Below are positions 15,128 to 23,594 of a stretch of 64,000 nt of DNA, piece by piece (the stretch's first letter is position 1; each line of letters begins with the position of its first letter). The stretch is from Pseudomonadota bacterium (GTDB taxonomy: Bacteria; Pseudomonadota; Gammaproteobacteria; Steroidobacterales; Steroidobacteraceae), in NCBI GenBank assembly GCA_018241445.1, contig JAFEDT010000007.1:1-64000 (forward strand). Reading direction: 5' to 3'. The position numbers and the translations under genes are program-made. The notes under the pieces are model-generated. The model was not told the origin of the DNA. It saw only the letters and a program-made list of their open reading frames with translations, and did not search any database.

Positions 15128-16525
15128 TCACCCCCGCAGCCGGGTAACTTTGCGCGGCTTGCGCGGCGGGGTGTCGGTGAGGCTCGGGAGGTTATCGCGG
15201 ATCAACTGTGCGACGTGCGACGGCGCCAGGTGCGCGTAGTGTTTCTCGGTCATACGGGCGTCCGCGTGCCCTAAGGCGGTGGCGACGACCTGCAGCGGCA
15301 CGCCGGCCTTGGTCAAGAGGCTCGCGTAGCTGTGCCGCAGGATATGGAAGGACACCGGCGGGTCGATCTGGGCGTTGCGGCAGGCGTCCCGCATCGGGCG
15401 GTGCTGGTGCGAGGTGCTGAAGGGCGAGCCGTCGGCATGCAGGAACAGCGTCTCCTCCCGCTTGCGGCCCACCGTGAGTGCGTCGAAAAACTCCACCCCC
15501 TCGGTGTTGAGATACACATGACGCGGCCGGCCGCCCTTGGCCATGCGGATGGTCAGCGTGGCGTTCTCCAGGTCCGCATCACCGACCTTCAGCGCGCACA
15601 GTTCCCCATACCGGCAGCCCGTGAACAGCGCGGCGCGGATGACCGGGCGGAACTCCGCATCGCTTGCATTGACCAGGCGCTGCGCCTCCTCGGTCGTCAG
15701 GAAACGGATCACGGGCGCATCCACCTTGCGGAACGCCGGCACCCGCCGCCAGGCCTGGTCGGACTCCGTGTGACCCTCGCGCCAGGCATGGTTGAGCGCG
15801 GCGCGCAGCGCATTGAACACCCGGTTGGCGGTGGCCTGCCGGCGGCGCTGCTGGTCGGCCTCATCGGCGGCCGATGCACCCGCCCGCTGCCCTGCTCCCG
15901 CGCCCGGCCCGCCTCCCGCGCCCGGCCCGCCTCCCGCGCCCGGGCCACCTCCTGCCCGCGCCGCCTCCGCGGCCGAGATCGCGCCCGGTGCCGCGCTGCG
16001 CCTCGGCGCGCCGCGCGCCCCGCCCCGGTCGCGCGCCGCCCGCGTCACCCCATCGCGCCAGCGGCGAATGAGCTCGGGTGTCAGCTCCGTAAGCTTCAGC
16101 CCACCCAGCTTCGGCAGCACGTGTACGCGCAGCTTCTGCTCCGTGTCCGCCCAGCTCTTGGCCCGCACCTTCAGGTGCTCGACATAGTCCACGACCGCCT
16201 GGGCGACCGTGTAGTGCCGCTCGTTGCGTGGTTTCAGCTCCCCCGACGCCGAGGTGCCGAGCGCCCTGCGCTGCGCCTCGGCGAAGGACAACACGTTTGT
16301 CCCGTCGGAGTCGGAGAAGTCATCAGCGATCCCCAGGCGGGCCTTGATGTAGCGCGCGCCCTGGCGGCTGCGGACATACCAGGTGCCACCTTGCGTCCCC
16401 TTGTAGTAACCGACGGCAAGCCCCGGCTCAACCACCCGCCAGTACGCTGTATTGTCCTGGCTCAAGGGGAGCCGGGCTCGGGCATCCCGCGTCTCGATCC
16501 GCGCGTCGCGCCGAAGTCTTGCCAC
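15128..16525 (-). CDS. int: Tyrosine-family site-specific integrase
   Basis: 465 aa phage-type integrase. The N-terminal arm-binding part (residues ~30-95) and the core-binding SAM-like domain (YTVAQAVVDYVEHLKVRAKS) are followed by the catalytic domain: Arg in FTGCRYGELCAL, His-x-x-Arg in SFHILRHSYASLL, and the second His plus the Tyr nucleophile in LGHADARMTEKHYAHL. An Ala/Gly/Arg-rich low-complexity stretch with repeated GAGGGP units (about residues 165-220) is inserted between the core-binding and catalytic domains. It catalyses integration/excision at the tRNA-Glu att site 200 bp upstream. It defines the right end of the element carrying the mob genes. Confidence 0.9.
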   Translation of the reverse strand: MARLRRDARIETRDARARLPLSQDNTAYWRVVEPGLAVGYYKGTQGGTWYVRSRQGARYIKARLGIADDFSDSDGTNVLSFAEAQRRALGTSASGELKPRNERHYTVAQAVVDYVEHLKVRAKSWADTEQKLRVHVLPKLGGLKLTELTPELIRRWRDGVTRAARDRGGARGAPRRSAAPGAISAAEAARAGGGPGAGGGPGAGGGPGAGAGQRAGASAADEADQQRRRQATANRVFNALRAALNHAWREGHTESDQAWRRVPAFRKVDAPVIRFLTTEEAQRLVNASDAEFRPVIRAALFTGCRYGELCALKVGDADLENATLTIRMAKGGRPRHVYLNTEGVEFFDALTVGRKREETLFLHADGSPFSTSHQHRPMRDACRNAQIDPPVSFHILRHSYASLLTKAGVPLQVVATALGHADARMTEKHYAHLAPSHVAQLIRDNLPSLTDTPPRKPRKVTRLRG

Positions 16526-16594
16526 CTGCCTGCCCTCCGTCCCCTTTTGGGGGGTGCCCGCCCCGCTGCAGCCTCGACAAGGCTCTAACCGGGC

Positions 16595-16614
16595 TTAGGT
16601 AACTTTAGGTAACT
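16595..16614 (+). repeat. Tandem 10-bp repeats, candidate integrase arm sites
   Basis: Two perfect head-to-tail copies of TTAGGTAACT (16595-16604 and 16605-16614) lie between the integrase start (16525) and the att core. Short direct repeats at this place usually bind the integrase N-terminal domain. A hairpin CCTAT-TTTT-ATAGG (16665-16678) lies between them and the tRNA fragment. Confidence 0.5.
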
Positions 16615-16720
16615 TTCCAGGTTGAACCGGACAAGTCCTATCTTAGACGGAATTGAACAGAATGCCTATTTTTATAGGATATTCGTGCAGACAAGCGTGA
16701 ACAGTGGCACCCCCAATGAA

Positions 16721-16768
16721 GGCCCTCTCAAGGCTGTAACACGGGTTCGAATCCCGTAGGGAGCGCCA
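16721..16768 (+). other. 3' fragment of tRNA-Glu (CUC): attachment site of the element
   Basis: The sequence ends with an intact T arm (ACGGG-TTCGAAT-CCCGT), the acceptor 3' strand AGGGAGC, discriminator G and encoded CCA (16766-16768). Upstream is an anticodon loop CTCTCAA followed by GGCTGTAAC, which matches tRNA-Glu with anticodon CUC. No D arm or 5' acceptor strand (GCTCCCT) precedes it, so it is not a complete tRNA. Beside a tyrosine integrase, a displaced tRNA 3' end is the classic attL/attR product. The reconstituted tRNA should lie at the other end of the element, left of the window. Confidence 0.75.
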
Positions 16769-16805
16769 ATAAAAACAAAAGGTTAGGTCTCCTCAACTGC
16801 CCGCG

Positions 16806-18794
16806 CTAGGTCAGTACGGGGACGCCCAGATCTACTAGATAACGGTACGTTTCATCGTAGAACTCGGGGAGCCGAGTCGGATCAGACGAGTCCCCTGGAG
16901 GAATGAACAGGACCATTCCTTGTCTCGCTCGCGTCAGGAGAACCCGGTACGCGTTTCGAAGATAGCTTTGATTCTCCGCACTGCGAATGCTCTGCCAGCG
17001 GTTACCTCTGAAATCGTTGAAGGTCCATCGCGAATCTCGAAATCGCAGGTCGCCGTCCCAAGTAACGCATGCCCAGTCAAGCTCCAGACCCTGGACCTGA
17101 AACTCGGTGGCGCAATCCTCCAGGTAATAACTCGACCGCGTATCGTCAGGTCCATTAAGAAACCAGTGCACGGGGTCAACCGCGACACGAACGTCAACAG
17201 CATACGGCTTCAGCCTCATCGCCTTTGACGAGGCAAGAAGTCCGTAGCGCTCCGAGCCACGTGCGCGGCTGCGAACCCAATCTCGCGCACGACGCAAGTC
17301 GCGTGTAAGAGCCACTGGATAGCGCGTGAGCCCCGCGAACGTCGCGCGTGCGCGCTTCGTTTCGCAATCCAGCAGCGCCTTCACGAACCCGGATACGCCT
17401 TCGGCTCGAAAGGATCGCATCGAAACAGCAAGATGCAGACATTCGTCCAAGTGCACGTTGTGCAGCCCATCGGCGATATCCAAGTCCCCAACCGCATATT
17501 CGCTATCCGTCAAATGCGGTGAAAGGTAGGCCTCCCATTGAGGAAAGCCTCCCCGCAGCGCCGCGAGCCACTCTCCAATTCCGGCCTCGCCCGTGTGAAT
17601 CTCCTGGCCGCCGCCAACGAGGCAGACCACCACGGCCCAGTCCTTGTGCCTATCAAGATAAGAAAGCAAGAATGCAGGCTCGGAGTGTCTGAAATCCAGT
17701 TGGTTCTTTCGGCGCATCATGAAGCTCGAAGTCTTCCGAGCGTTCCAGGCGCGCTGAGCTTCGTCAAAGATGACGACGTGATCGGCCGGGGGACCTGGGT
17801 CGCGCAACGCCTCGTCGCGAAAGTGATGTACGTTCTGTATGAAGGCCTTAACAGGATTCGCAACCCCGTCTTTCTTGGCCCTGATCCCCGCTGCCCTTCT
17901 TCTCGCTAATTCATCTCGAGTTAGGGCCTCTCGCAATACCGCTACCAAGGGTCCATTTCCGGACAGGAATACTGCGTGGGTGGGCTCAGTTTCGTCACGG
18001 CGCTGCGTAGCAATATTCAGCCCCACGAGCGTCTTTCCAGCTCCTGGCACGCCAGTCACAAAGCAAATGATCTTTTTGCCGCCAGCTTTCGCTTTATCCA
18101 CCAACTGCTCGATCCTCACCGACGTCACACGGAGGTTGATCGCACCGGCATCATTGCGAGCGATTGCGTCGACTGAGTGCTGCGCGTAAAGCGCGCGCGC
18201 GGCCTCTACAATTGTTGGAGTTGGTCTGTACTGCGCCTCGGGCCACCCCTGTTGGTTAATTGTCTGGCCGGCCACATACTGCAACGCTCGGTCGATTGCG
18301 GCACGAAAGGTCTCGCCCGAAACCCGTATCGGGCGGCATACCTGATCCGGCGCAAACTGGAGATTGATTTCTGCTGACGTCGTTGCCTCCGTAGCGACCA
18401 AGAGCGGTACGATCGAAGCTGTGTGACTCGCTTCATGAAAGTTCTTTAGGTCCAGAGCGTAGTCCCAAACCTGATCAATTGCGCTGCGCTCGAACCGAGT
18501 CTCGCCAACCTTAAATTCCACGACAAATATCACGGCGTCGATCAACAGTACTGCGTCGATTCTTCGCCCCATTCGAGGGATGTTGAATTCGAGGAAAACG
18601 GACCCGGAAAGACCCATTACCCTCGCCTTCAGGAAAGCGATCTGATGGGCCCACGCCTCGATCTGTGCCGGGACTATGTCGTTATCTGAGTTCTTGGTTA
18701 GATGACCGAGGACTGTGCTTGGGTCCATCTCCAAGAATCTGCCAATCGCGGCGTGAAACCACGCCCGAGGAAGCCTGGCTGACGTTTCGCTCAC
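16806..18794 (-). CDS. DUF2075 nuclease-helicase (N-terminal PD-(D/E)XK-like domain)
   Basis: About 662 aa from GTG 18794 (a frame up to 18833 is possible). The N-terminal ~200 residues contain RIDAVLLIDAVIFVVEFKVG, a D-x(n)-E-x-K arrangement of restriction-like nucleases. The DUF2075 motor follows: Walker A IICFVTGVPGAGKT (about 265), Walker B DHVVIFDEAQRAW (about 370), and a C-terminal helicase motif VI YRVLLTRARQGMVLF (about 640). DUF2075 proteins are widely found in defence islands, but their substrates are unknown. The gene is visibly less GC-rich than its surroundings. It ends just outside the tRNA-Glu fragment, so it belongs to a neighbouring insertion or to the original flank. Confidence 0.7.
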   Translation of the reverse strand: MSETSARLPRAWFHAAIGRFLEMDPSTVLGHLTKNSDNDIVPAQIEAWAHQIAFLKARVMGLSGSVFLEFNIPRMGRRIDAVLLIDAVIFVVEFKVGETRFERSAIDQVWDYALDLKNFHEASHTASIVPLLVATEATTSAEINLQFAPDQVCRPIRVSGETFRAAIDRALQYVAGQTINQQGWPEAQYRPTPTIVEAARALYAQHSVDAIARNDAGAINLRVTSVRIEQLVDKAKAGGKKIICFVTGVPGAGKTLVGLNIATQRRDETEPTHAVFLSGNGPLVAVLREALTRDELARRRAAGIRAKKDGVANPVKAFIQNVHHFRDEALRDPGPPADHVVIFDEAQRAWNARKTSSFMMRRKNQLDFRHSEPAFLLSYLDRHKDWAVVVCLVGGGQEIHTGEAGIGEWLAALRGGFPQWEAYLSPHLTDSEYAVGDLDIADGLHNVHLDECLHLAVSMRSFRAEGVSGFVKALLDCETKRARATFAGLTRYPVALTRDLRRARDWVRSRARGSERYGLLASSKAMRLKPYAVDVRVAVDPVHWFLNGPDDTRSSYYLEDCATEFQVQGLELDWACVTWDGDLRFRDSRWTFNDFRGNRWQSIRSAENQSYLRNAYRVLLTRARQGMVLFIPPGDSSDPTRLPEFYDETYRYLVDLGVPVLT

Positions 18795-18829
18795 GCAGAC
18801 ACCATGATCCTGCAGCGGGCGTCGAGGCC

Positions 18830-20629
18830 TCACTGCACCACAAACGGCCCTGAGATCAGCACGATCTGATCATTCGGCGCGTTGATGGCAGCCTGTTGAC
18901 TAGTGGCCAGGAAGGCGAGTCCATTGCTGCCCCAGCGCATGAAATCCGATTCGACCAGGTATTGGTTATAGACGCCCAGAATCAGCGCGTGTCCCTGTAG
19001 CGCCAGTGTATCGGCGTCATACTGATTCAAATACGTCCCAACGCCACCTGTAGTTGTGATCTTGTACACGCGCTTGATCGAGCCGTCTGCAGTGACCGCA
19101 ATGGCCGGGTAGCTCGGCGCCGGAAGCACTGCCGATGCCATGAGGGTCGTGGGATCCAGCAGCGCGCCGCTGTCGGCATAAATGACTCCGCCGATGTACT
19201 GAATCCTGCCAACGTTCCCCGGTGTGGCTGACGCGCTGACCTGGGCGCCGGACGCGCTGACAGCCAATGTAGCAATTTCACCGAATCCCGAGCCATACAG
19301 GGTCGCTGCGCTGCTGCCCCAGCTTAACCAGCCTATGGCCTGGTTCGCATTGCCTTGCGCGTCCAGGCCCGCGATTTGCGCACGGGGGACGGTGTCATCG
19401 TAGATGACAACGCCGTCTCCTTGAGCCTGCGTATCATTCTTGAAGTCGCGCGCCACCGCGATGGTCTTGGGCGATCCGGGTTGGACTTTGATGTCGATCG
19501 GCCAGGTCACCTGTCCGTGTGCGTCGTTCGCCAGGGTGATCGTGGCATCCAGGGTCATACCGGGAAGCACTAGGCGCGCAATGCGCGGCCCGTTGTGCTC
19601 CCCGACATAGAGGTAGCCCCCGTCAGCTGACAGGGCCAGCTTCCCGGGGTCAAACCCCATGGCCACATATGACGTGATCACCGCATTCACCGGATCAATG
19701 ACGGCTATCGAGCTGGGATGGGCAGCGGCACTTGCGGGTACCGCAGCATAGAGCAGACCTCGCGTGCCGTCGGCGACCAGATCGACGGCCTCCACCGCAA
19801 CCTGGCTGACCGTATAGGCTCCGGGGACGCTGTTGCCGATGACGTAGGCGATCGTGATTGTCTGGGGGCTGCCGGCCAGAGGATTGACGCACGCCGGGTC
19901 GAGGCAGAGCACCACGGTCACCTGATCCTTGTAGACGCCGGCCGGCAACTGACTGGGCGACTTCAGGGTGATGTCCACACCGAACCCCCCCTGCGGCGGG
20001 GTGTTCCAGATCGGGGTTGGCGGGTCAATCGTGGCTGAGACCACCGCATTCGAGGTCTGCGTGACTTTGGCGGTGAGCGCGAAGCTGGGCGCATTGGCGA
20101 TCGCCACGCTGAAGCCGGCGGGCGGCGCGGCGCCGCCCGGAAGGGCCTGCAGGGACAGCGCATTGGTGGACACGGTCATGGCGGGCTGGGCGCCTGCAGG
20201 CGCCGGGTTGACGGTGTAACTGACCTTAACGGTAACGGGGCTGCCGGAGATCTGCTGGGTGCAAGCCTGGTCGGTGCAGACCGCCAGTTGAACGGAGTCC
20301 GTGTATGTGGCAGGCGCCAGCGTGTAAGGCGTCTTGAGATGGATTTGGACTACCGCGCTAGTCGCGGAGAAAATGCCAGGGGATAGGGTGGCCACTCCGT
20401 TGTGGCTTGTTGCACCGGAAACGTAATAACTGCCACCCGTTGCATTACTGATAGTCAACGTCACGGTCGGAGTGCCAACCGTGGCGTCCACGACGCTCGC
20501 TGAGACGGCTACCGACGCTTTGTCAACAGACACGGCCGTCGCGCCCCCTCCGCCGCCACCGCCGCCACATGCCGCCAACAAGAATACAAAGAAGCCGGCC
20601 AGTACATACCGGGTGTGCGCAAGGTTCAT
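18830..20629 (-). CDS. Lipoprotein with Ig-like and β-propeller-like regions
   Basis: 599 aa. The signal peptide ends in a lipobox (FLLAAC, Cys 21), followed by a poly-Gly linker (GGGGGGGGG). Residues ~30-270 hold two related ~110-residue β domains (compare 'YTDSVQLAVCTDQACTQQISGSPVTV' with 'YKDQVTVVLCLDPACVNPLAGSPQTI'), each with a conserved Cys pair and 'GSP' turn. Residues ~280-599 are a repetitive β-rich part with YVTN-like strands (LALSADGGYLYVGEHNG). The protein is probably exposed at the outer membrane or periplasm as a binding scaffold. GGAGAGAC precedes ATG 20629. No enzyme motif seen. Confidence 0.65.
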   Translation of the reverse strand: MNLAHTRYVLAGFFVFLLAACGGGGGGGGATAVSVDKASVAVSASVVDATVGTPTVTLTISNATGGSYYVSGATSHNGVATLSPGIFSATSAVVQIHLKTPYTLAPATYTDSVQLAVCTDQACTQQISGSPVTVKVSYTVNPAPAGAQPAMTVSTNALSLQALPGGAAPPAGFSVAIANAPSFALTAKVTQTSNAVVSATIDPPTPIWNTPPQGGFGVDITLKSPSQLPAGVYKDQVTVVLCLDPACVNPLAGSPQTITIAYVIGNSVPGAYTVSQVAVEAVDLVADGTRGLLYAAVPASAAAHPSSIAVIDPVNAVITSYVAMGFDPGKLALSADGGYLYVGEHNGPRIARLVLPGMTLDATITLANDAHGQVTWPIDIKVQPGSPKTIAVARDFKNDTQAQGDGVVIYDDTVPRAQIAGLDAQGNANQAIGWLSWGSSAATLYGSGFGEIATLAVSASGAQVSASATPGNVGRIQYIGGVIYADSGALLDPTTLMASAVLPAPSYPAIAVTADGSIKRVYKITTTGGVGTYLNQYDADTLALQGHALILGVYNQYLVESDFMRWGSNGLAFLATSQQAAINAPNDQIVLISGPFVVQ

Positions 20630-20873
20630 CTGTCTCTCCAGCGTCTTCTTCTTGTTTGGCGAGCCGCGTCAGACAGCCGCAGTATGCCATCCCGGTTTCG
20701 CGGCGAAGGGAGTATTTGCCCTGATAAGACGGTCGCTACAAGATCGCGAGGTACGGTGCCCTTGAAGCACCGTCTGGCACGTTGGAGCGCAGGCTTGGAC
20801 TCAACTCACCGTCGGCGTGGTAGCAATCCGCGCCGCAGCGATCATGACCGGATTGGGCGTTCTTCTTCTACAC

Positions 20874-20908
20874 TTGACATTAACTGATCATTTAATTAAT
20901 TTACTGAC
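20874..20908 (+). promoter_or_regulatory. TetR promoter with operator between -35 and -10; transcript probably leaderless
   Basis: TTGACA (20874-20879), a 17-bp spacer, then TAATTT (20897-20902) form a near-consensus promoter. The spacer holds an imperfect palindrome TTAACTGATCATTTAA (20880-20895, centre TGATCA, one mismatch pair), a typical position for TetR autorepression. The TetR ATG is at 20909, just where transcription should start, and no Shine-Dalgarno is present, so the mRNA is predicted to be leaderless. Confidence 0.65.
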
Positions 20909-21604
20909 ATGCCCAAACCCAGATCCCGCTCCACCCCCGGACGCCGCGCCCGCCGGCCCGACTCCGATGCCCGCGGCCAGCTGCTGGATGCGGCGGTGGC
21001 GCTGTTCGCCGAGCGCGGCATCGCCAACACCACGGTCGCGCAAATTGGCGCGGCGGCGGGCGTGACCGCTGCGATGGTCCACTACTGGTTCGACACCCGC
21101 GAGCGGCTGCTCGAGGCGCTGGTCGAGGAGCGCCTCGCCCCACGTTTCAACTACGTCTGGGACCAGGACGGCCCGGAGAGTATGGCACCGCTGGCGCTCG
21201 CCGAGCGGGTCATGGGCCGCCTGCTGGAGGTCACGGGGCAGATGCCCGCCCTGCCCTCGCTGTGGCTGCGCGAGGTGGTCAACGAGGGCGGCCTGCTGCG
21301 CGAACAGGTGTTGCGCCGGGTGCCGATGCAGCGGGTCGCCCAGTTCAGCGCCGTCATGGCCGCGGGCCAGGCGCGCGGCGAGCTGAATCCCGACATCGAG
21401 CCCTCCCTCATCTTCATTTCCCTCCTGGCGTTGGTGATGCTGCCACAGGCCACCGCCAAAACCTGGCGGCGCGTCAATCCGCAGCTGCAGCTCGGGCCTG
21501 AAGTGTTGCAGCGGCACGTCGCGGCGCTACTTATGCGTGGCCTGCAGGGGTCGGGCGCACGCGCGGCTCCCGGCGCGGGCCGGAAGCACGGGAGAACCTC
21601 ATGA
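20909..21604 (+). CDS. TetR-family transcriptional repressor of the efflux operon
   Basis: 231 aa. The N-terminal HTH (residues ~22-68: RGQLLDAAVALFAERGIANT, then VAQIGAAAGVTAAMVHYWF) is the TetR signature. The C-terminal ligand domain ends 'RHVAALLMRGL'. It is the first gene of a five-gene operon and overlaps the HlyD-type gene by four bases (ATGA). In the well-studied YbiH/YbhGFSR arrangement a TetR protein of this type controls an ABC-2 exporter. It is expected to bind the palindrome in its own promoter and release it when a drug or lipid-like ligand binds. Confidence 0.88.
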   Translation: MPKPRSRSTPGRRARRPDSDARGQLLDAAVALFAERGIANTTVAQIGAAAGVTAAMVHYWFDTRERLLEALVEERLAPRFNYVWDQDGPESMAPLALAERVMGRLLEVTGQMPALPSLWLREVVNEGGLLREQVLRRVPMQRVAQFSAVMAAGQARGELNPDIEPSLIFISLLALVMLPQATAKTWRRVNPQLQLGPEVLQRHVAALLMRGLQGSGARAAPGAGRKHGRTS

Positions 21605-22602
21605 AACGAGAGCTGCAGGACCGGCGCCCCACGCGCTCGCGAATCGGCCTGTTCGGTGCGATGTTTGTTGCCCTGTGCGCCGCGACACTGACGCTTGGCG
21701 GCTGCTCGCGCACCGCCCGGGACGTCTACCAGGGCTACGTCGAGGGCGAGTATGTGTATGTCGCCTCCTCACAGGCCGGCCAGCTGAGCCGGCTCGCCGT
21801 GGTGCGCGGACAGTCGGTTGCCGCCGGCGACCTCCTGTTCACCCTCGAGGCGCAAAGTGAGTCCGACGCGGTGAACCAGGCGCAGCACCAGTTGGACGCC
21901 GCGCAGGCGCAGCACGCCGACCTGCTGCTCGGCAGGCGCCGCCCCGAGGTCGCGGTCACGGCAGCGCAGCTCGAGCAGGCGCGCGCCGAGGCCAGCCGCG
22001 CCGCGGCGGCGCTCGCCCGCGACGAGACGCAGTTCCGGGCCGGAGGCATCCCGCACAGCCAGCTGGATGACTCGCGCGCCACGGCCCGCTCGAGCGCCGC
22101 GAAGGTGCGCGAGCTCGAAAGTCAGCTCGAGGTGGCACGCCTGCCGGGCCGGCAGCAACAGATCCTGGCGCAGCAGGCCCAGGTGCAGGCCGCGCAGGCC
22201 GCGCTCGCCCAGGCGCAATGGCGTCTCGACCAGAAGAACATGCATGCGCCGCACGGCGGGCTCGTCAGCGACACCCTCTACCGCAGTGGAGAATGGGTGC
22301 CGGCTGGCAGCCCGGTGGTACGGCTGCTGCCCCCGGAAAACGTCAAGGTGCGCTTCTTCGTCCCGGAGACAGCGGTCGGCGCACTGAAGCTCGGCAGCAC
22401 GCTCCACATCCGCTGCGACGGCTGCGCCGCCGACGTGCCGGCCACCCTGAGCTTCGTGTCGGACCAGGCCGAGTACACCCCGCCGGTGATCTACAGCAAT
22501 GAGACGCGCGCCAAGCTGGTGTTCCTCGTGGAGGCCCGTCCGCGGCCCGCCGATGCGCTGACCCTTCATCCTGGTCAGCCGGTGCAGGTGTTGCTGCGAT
22601 GA
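21601..22602 (+). CDS. HlyD-family periplasmic adaptor lipoprotein of an ABC exporter
   Basis: 333 aa. The N-terminal signal has a possible lipobox (LTLGGC at about Cys 38). A biotinyl-lipoyl half (LAVVRGQSVAAGDLLFTLEA), a long coiled coil of ~100 residues (QAQHQLDAAQAQHADLLLG ... REL), the second lipoyl half (WRLDQKNMHAPHGGLVSDTL) and a β-barrel part follow. It resembles YbhG/YhiI. It should bridge the inner-membrane ABC-2 transporter and the NodT-type outer-membrane channel encoded in the same operon. Four-base overlaps on both sides indicate translational coupling. Confidence 0.88.
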   Translation: MKRELQDRRPTRSRIGLFGAMFVALCAATLTLGGCSRTARDVYQGYVEGEYVYVASSQAGQLSRLAVVRGQSVAAGDLLFTLEAQSESDAVNQAQHQLDAAQAQHADLLLGRRRPEVAVTAAQLEQARAEASRAAAALARDETQFRAGGIPHSQLDDSRATARSSAAKVRELESQLEVARLPGRQQQILAQQAQVQAAQAALAQAQWRLDQKNMHAPHGGLVSDTLYRSGEWVPAGSPVVRLLPPENVKVRFFVPETAVGALKLGSTLHIRCDGCAADVPATLSFVSDQAEYTPPVIYSNETRAKLVFLVEARPRPADALTLHPGQPVQVLLR

Positions 22603-23594
22603 ACTCACCGCCGGGGACTATGCAACCGGCGTCGTCGTTGGCGCAGGGCGCCGCGACGCCCGCGATCGACGTGCACGGCCTCAACAAGCACTTCGGCGAC
22701 AAGCACGTGGTCAGGGACGTATCGCTGCGCGTGGAGCGCGGTGAGATCTTCGGCTTCCTGGGTCCCAACGGCAGCGGCAAGACCACCTGCATCCGCATGC
22801 TGTGCGGACTGCTGACACCCGACTCGGGCAGCGGCACCTGCCTGGGCGCGGACCTCCTCACGGAGAGCGCACGCATCAAGCGCCAGGTCGGCTACATGAC
22901 GCAGCGCTTCTCCTACTGGGAGGACCTCACCATCCGCGAGAACCTCGACTTCGTCGCGCGCATGTACCAGATGGGGGGCCGCGCCGAGGCGGTCGAGCGG
23001 GCGCTCGAGGGGCTGGGGCTGCAGGACCGCGCCGGCCAACTCGCCGGCACGCTCTCGGGGGGGTGGAAACAGCGCCTGGCGCTGGCCGCAGCACTCCTGC
23101 ACCAGCCGCAGCTGCTGCTGCTCGATGAACCGACCGCCGGCGTCGATCCGAGCGCGCGCCGCGATTTCTGGGAGGAGCTGCACCGCCTGGCGGCGCAGGG
23201 CATCTCCGTGCTGGTCAGCACCCACTACATGGACGAGGCCGAGCGCTGCCACAAGCTTGCCTACATCGCCTGGGGCACCCTGCTCGCCCAGGGCACCGCG
23301 GCGCAGATCATCGCCTCGTTGGGTCTCGCCACCTGGTCGGTCAGCGGCAGCAACCCCCCGTCGGACATCTCCGCCGCACTGCGCGGCGCGCCAGGCGTGG
23401 CGCAGACGGTGGTCTTCGGCACCGCGCTGCAGGTCAGTGGCACCGACGAGGTGGCGCTGGGCGCCACCCTCGGGAAGCTCGGCCGGGACCAGCCGGCGCT
23501 GCGCATCGAGCGCATCGACACCAGGCTCGAGGACGCCTTCATCTATCTGATGAGCCACGCCCGCGACCCGGCCGCACAGAGCGCGGCGGCATGA
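22599..23594 (+). CDS. ABC transporter ATP-binding protein (YbhF/CcmA-like half)
   Basis: 331 aa single ATPase domain. Walker A is FGFLGPNGSGKTTCIRML, the Q loop is VGYMTQRFSYWEDLT, the signature is TLSGGWKQRLALAA, Walker B is LLLLDEPTAGVDPSAR, and the H loop is LVSTHYMDEAERCH. The C-terminal ~80 residues are an accessory domain. YbhF of E. coli is a double ATPase, so this shorter protein probably forms a homodimer. It powers the ABC-2 permease encoded immediately downstream (ATGA overlap). Confidence 0.9.
   Translation: MNSPPGTMQPASSLAQGAATPAIDVHGLNKHFGDKHVVRDVSLRVERGEIFGFLGPNGSGKTTCIRMLCGLLTPDSGSGTCLGADLLTESARIKRQVGYMTQRFSYWEDLTIRENLDFVARMYQMGGRAEAVERALEGLGLQDRAGQLAGTLSGGWKQRLALAAALLHQPQLLLLDEPTAGVDPSARRDFWEELHRLAAQGISVLVSTHYMDEAERCHKLAYIAWGTLLAQGTAAQIIASLGLATWSVSGSNPPSDISAALRGAPGVAQTVVFGTALQVSGTDEVALGATLGKLGRDQPALRIERIDTRLEDAFIYLMSHARDPAAQSAAA

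Noticed and set aside
16660..16768. Complete tRNA gene at the integrase end
   Set aside because: Only the anticodon loop onward is present; no D arm and no 5' acceptor strand to pair with AGGGAGC.
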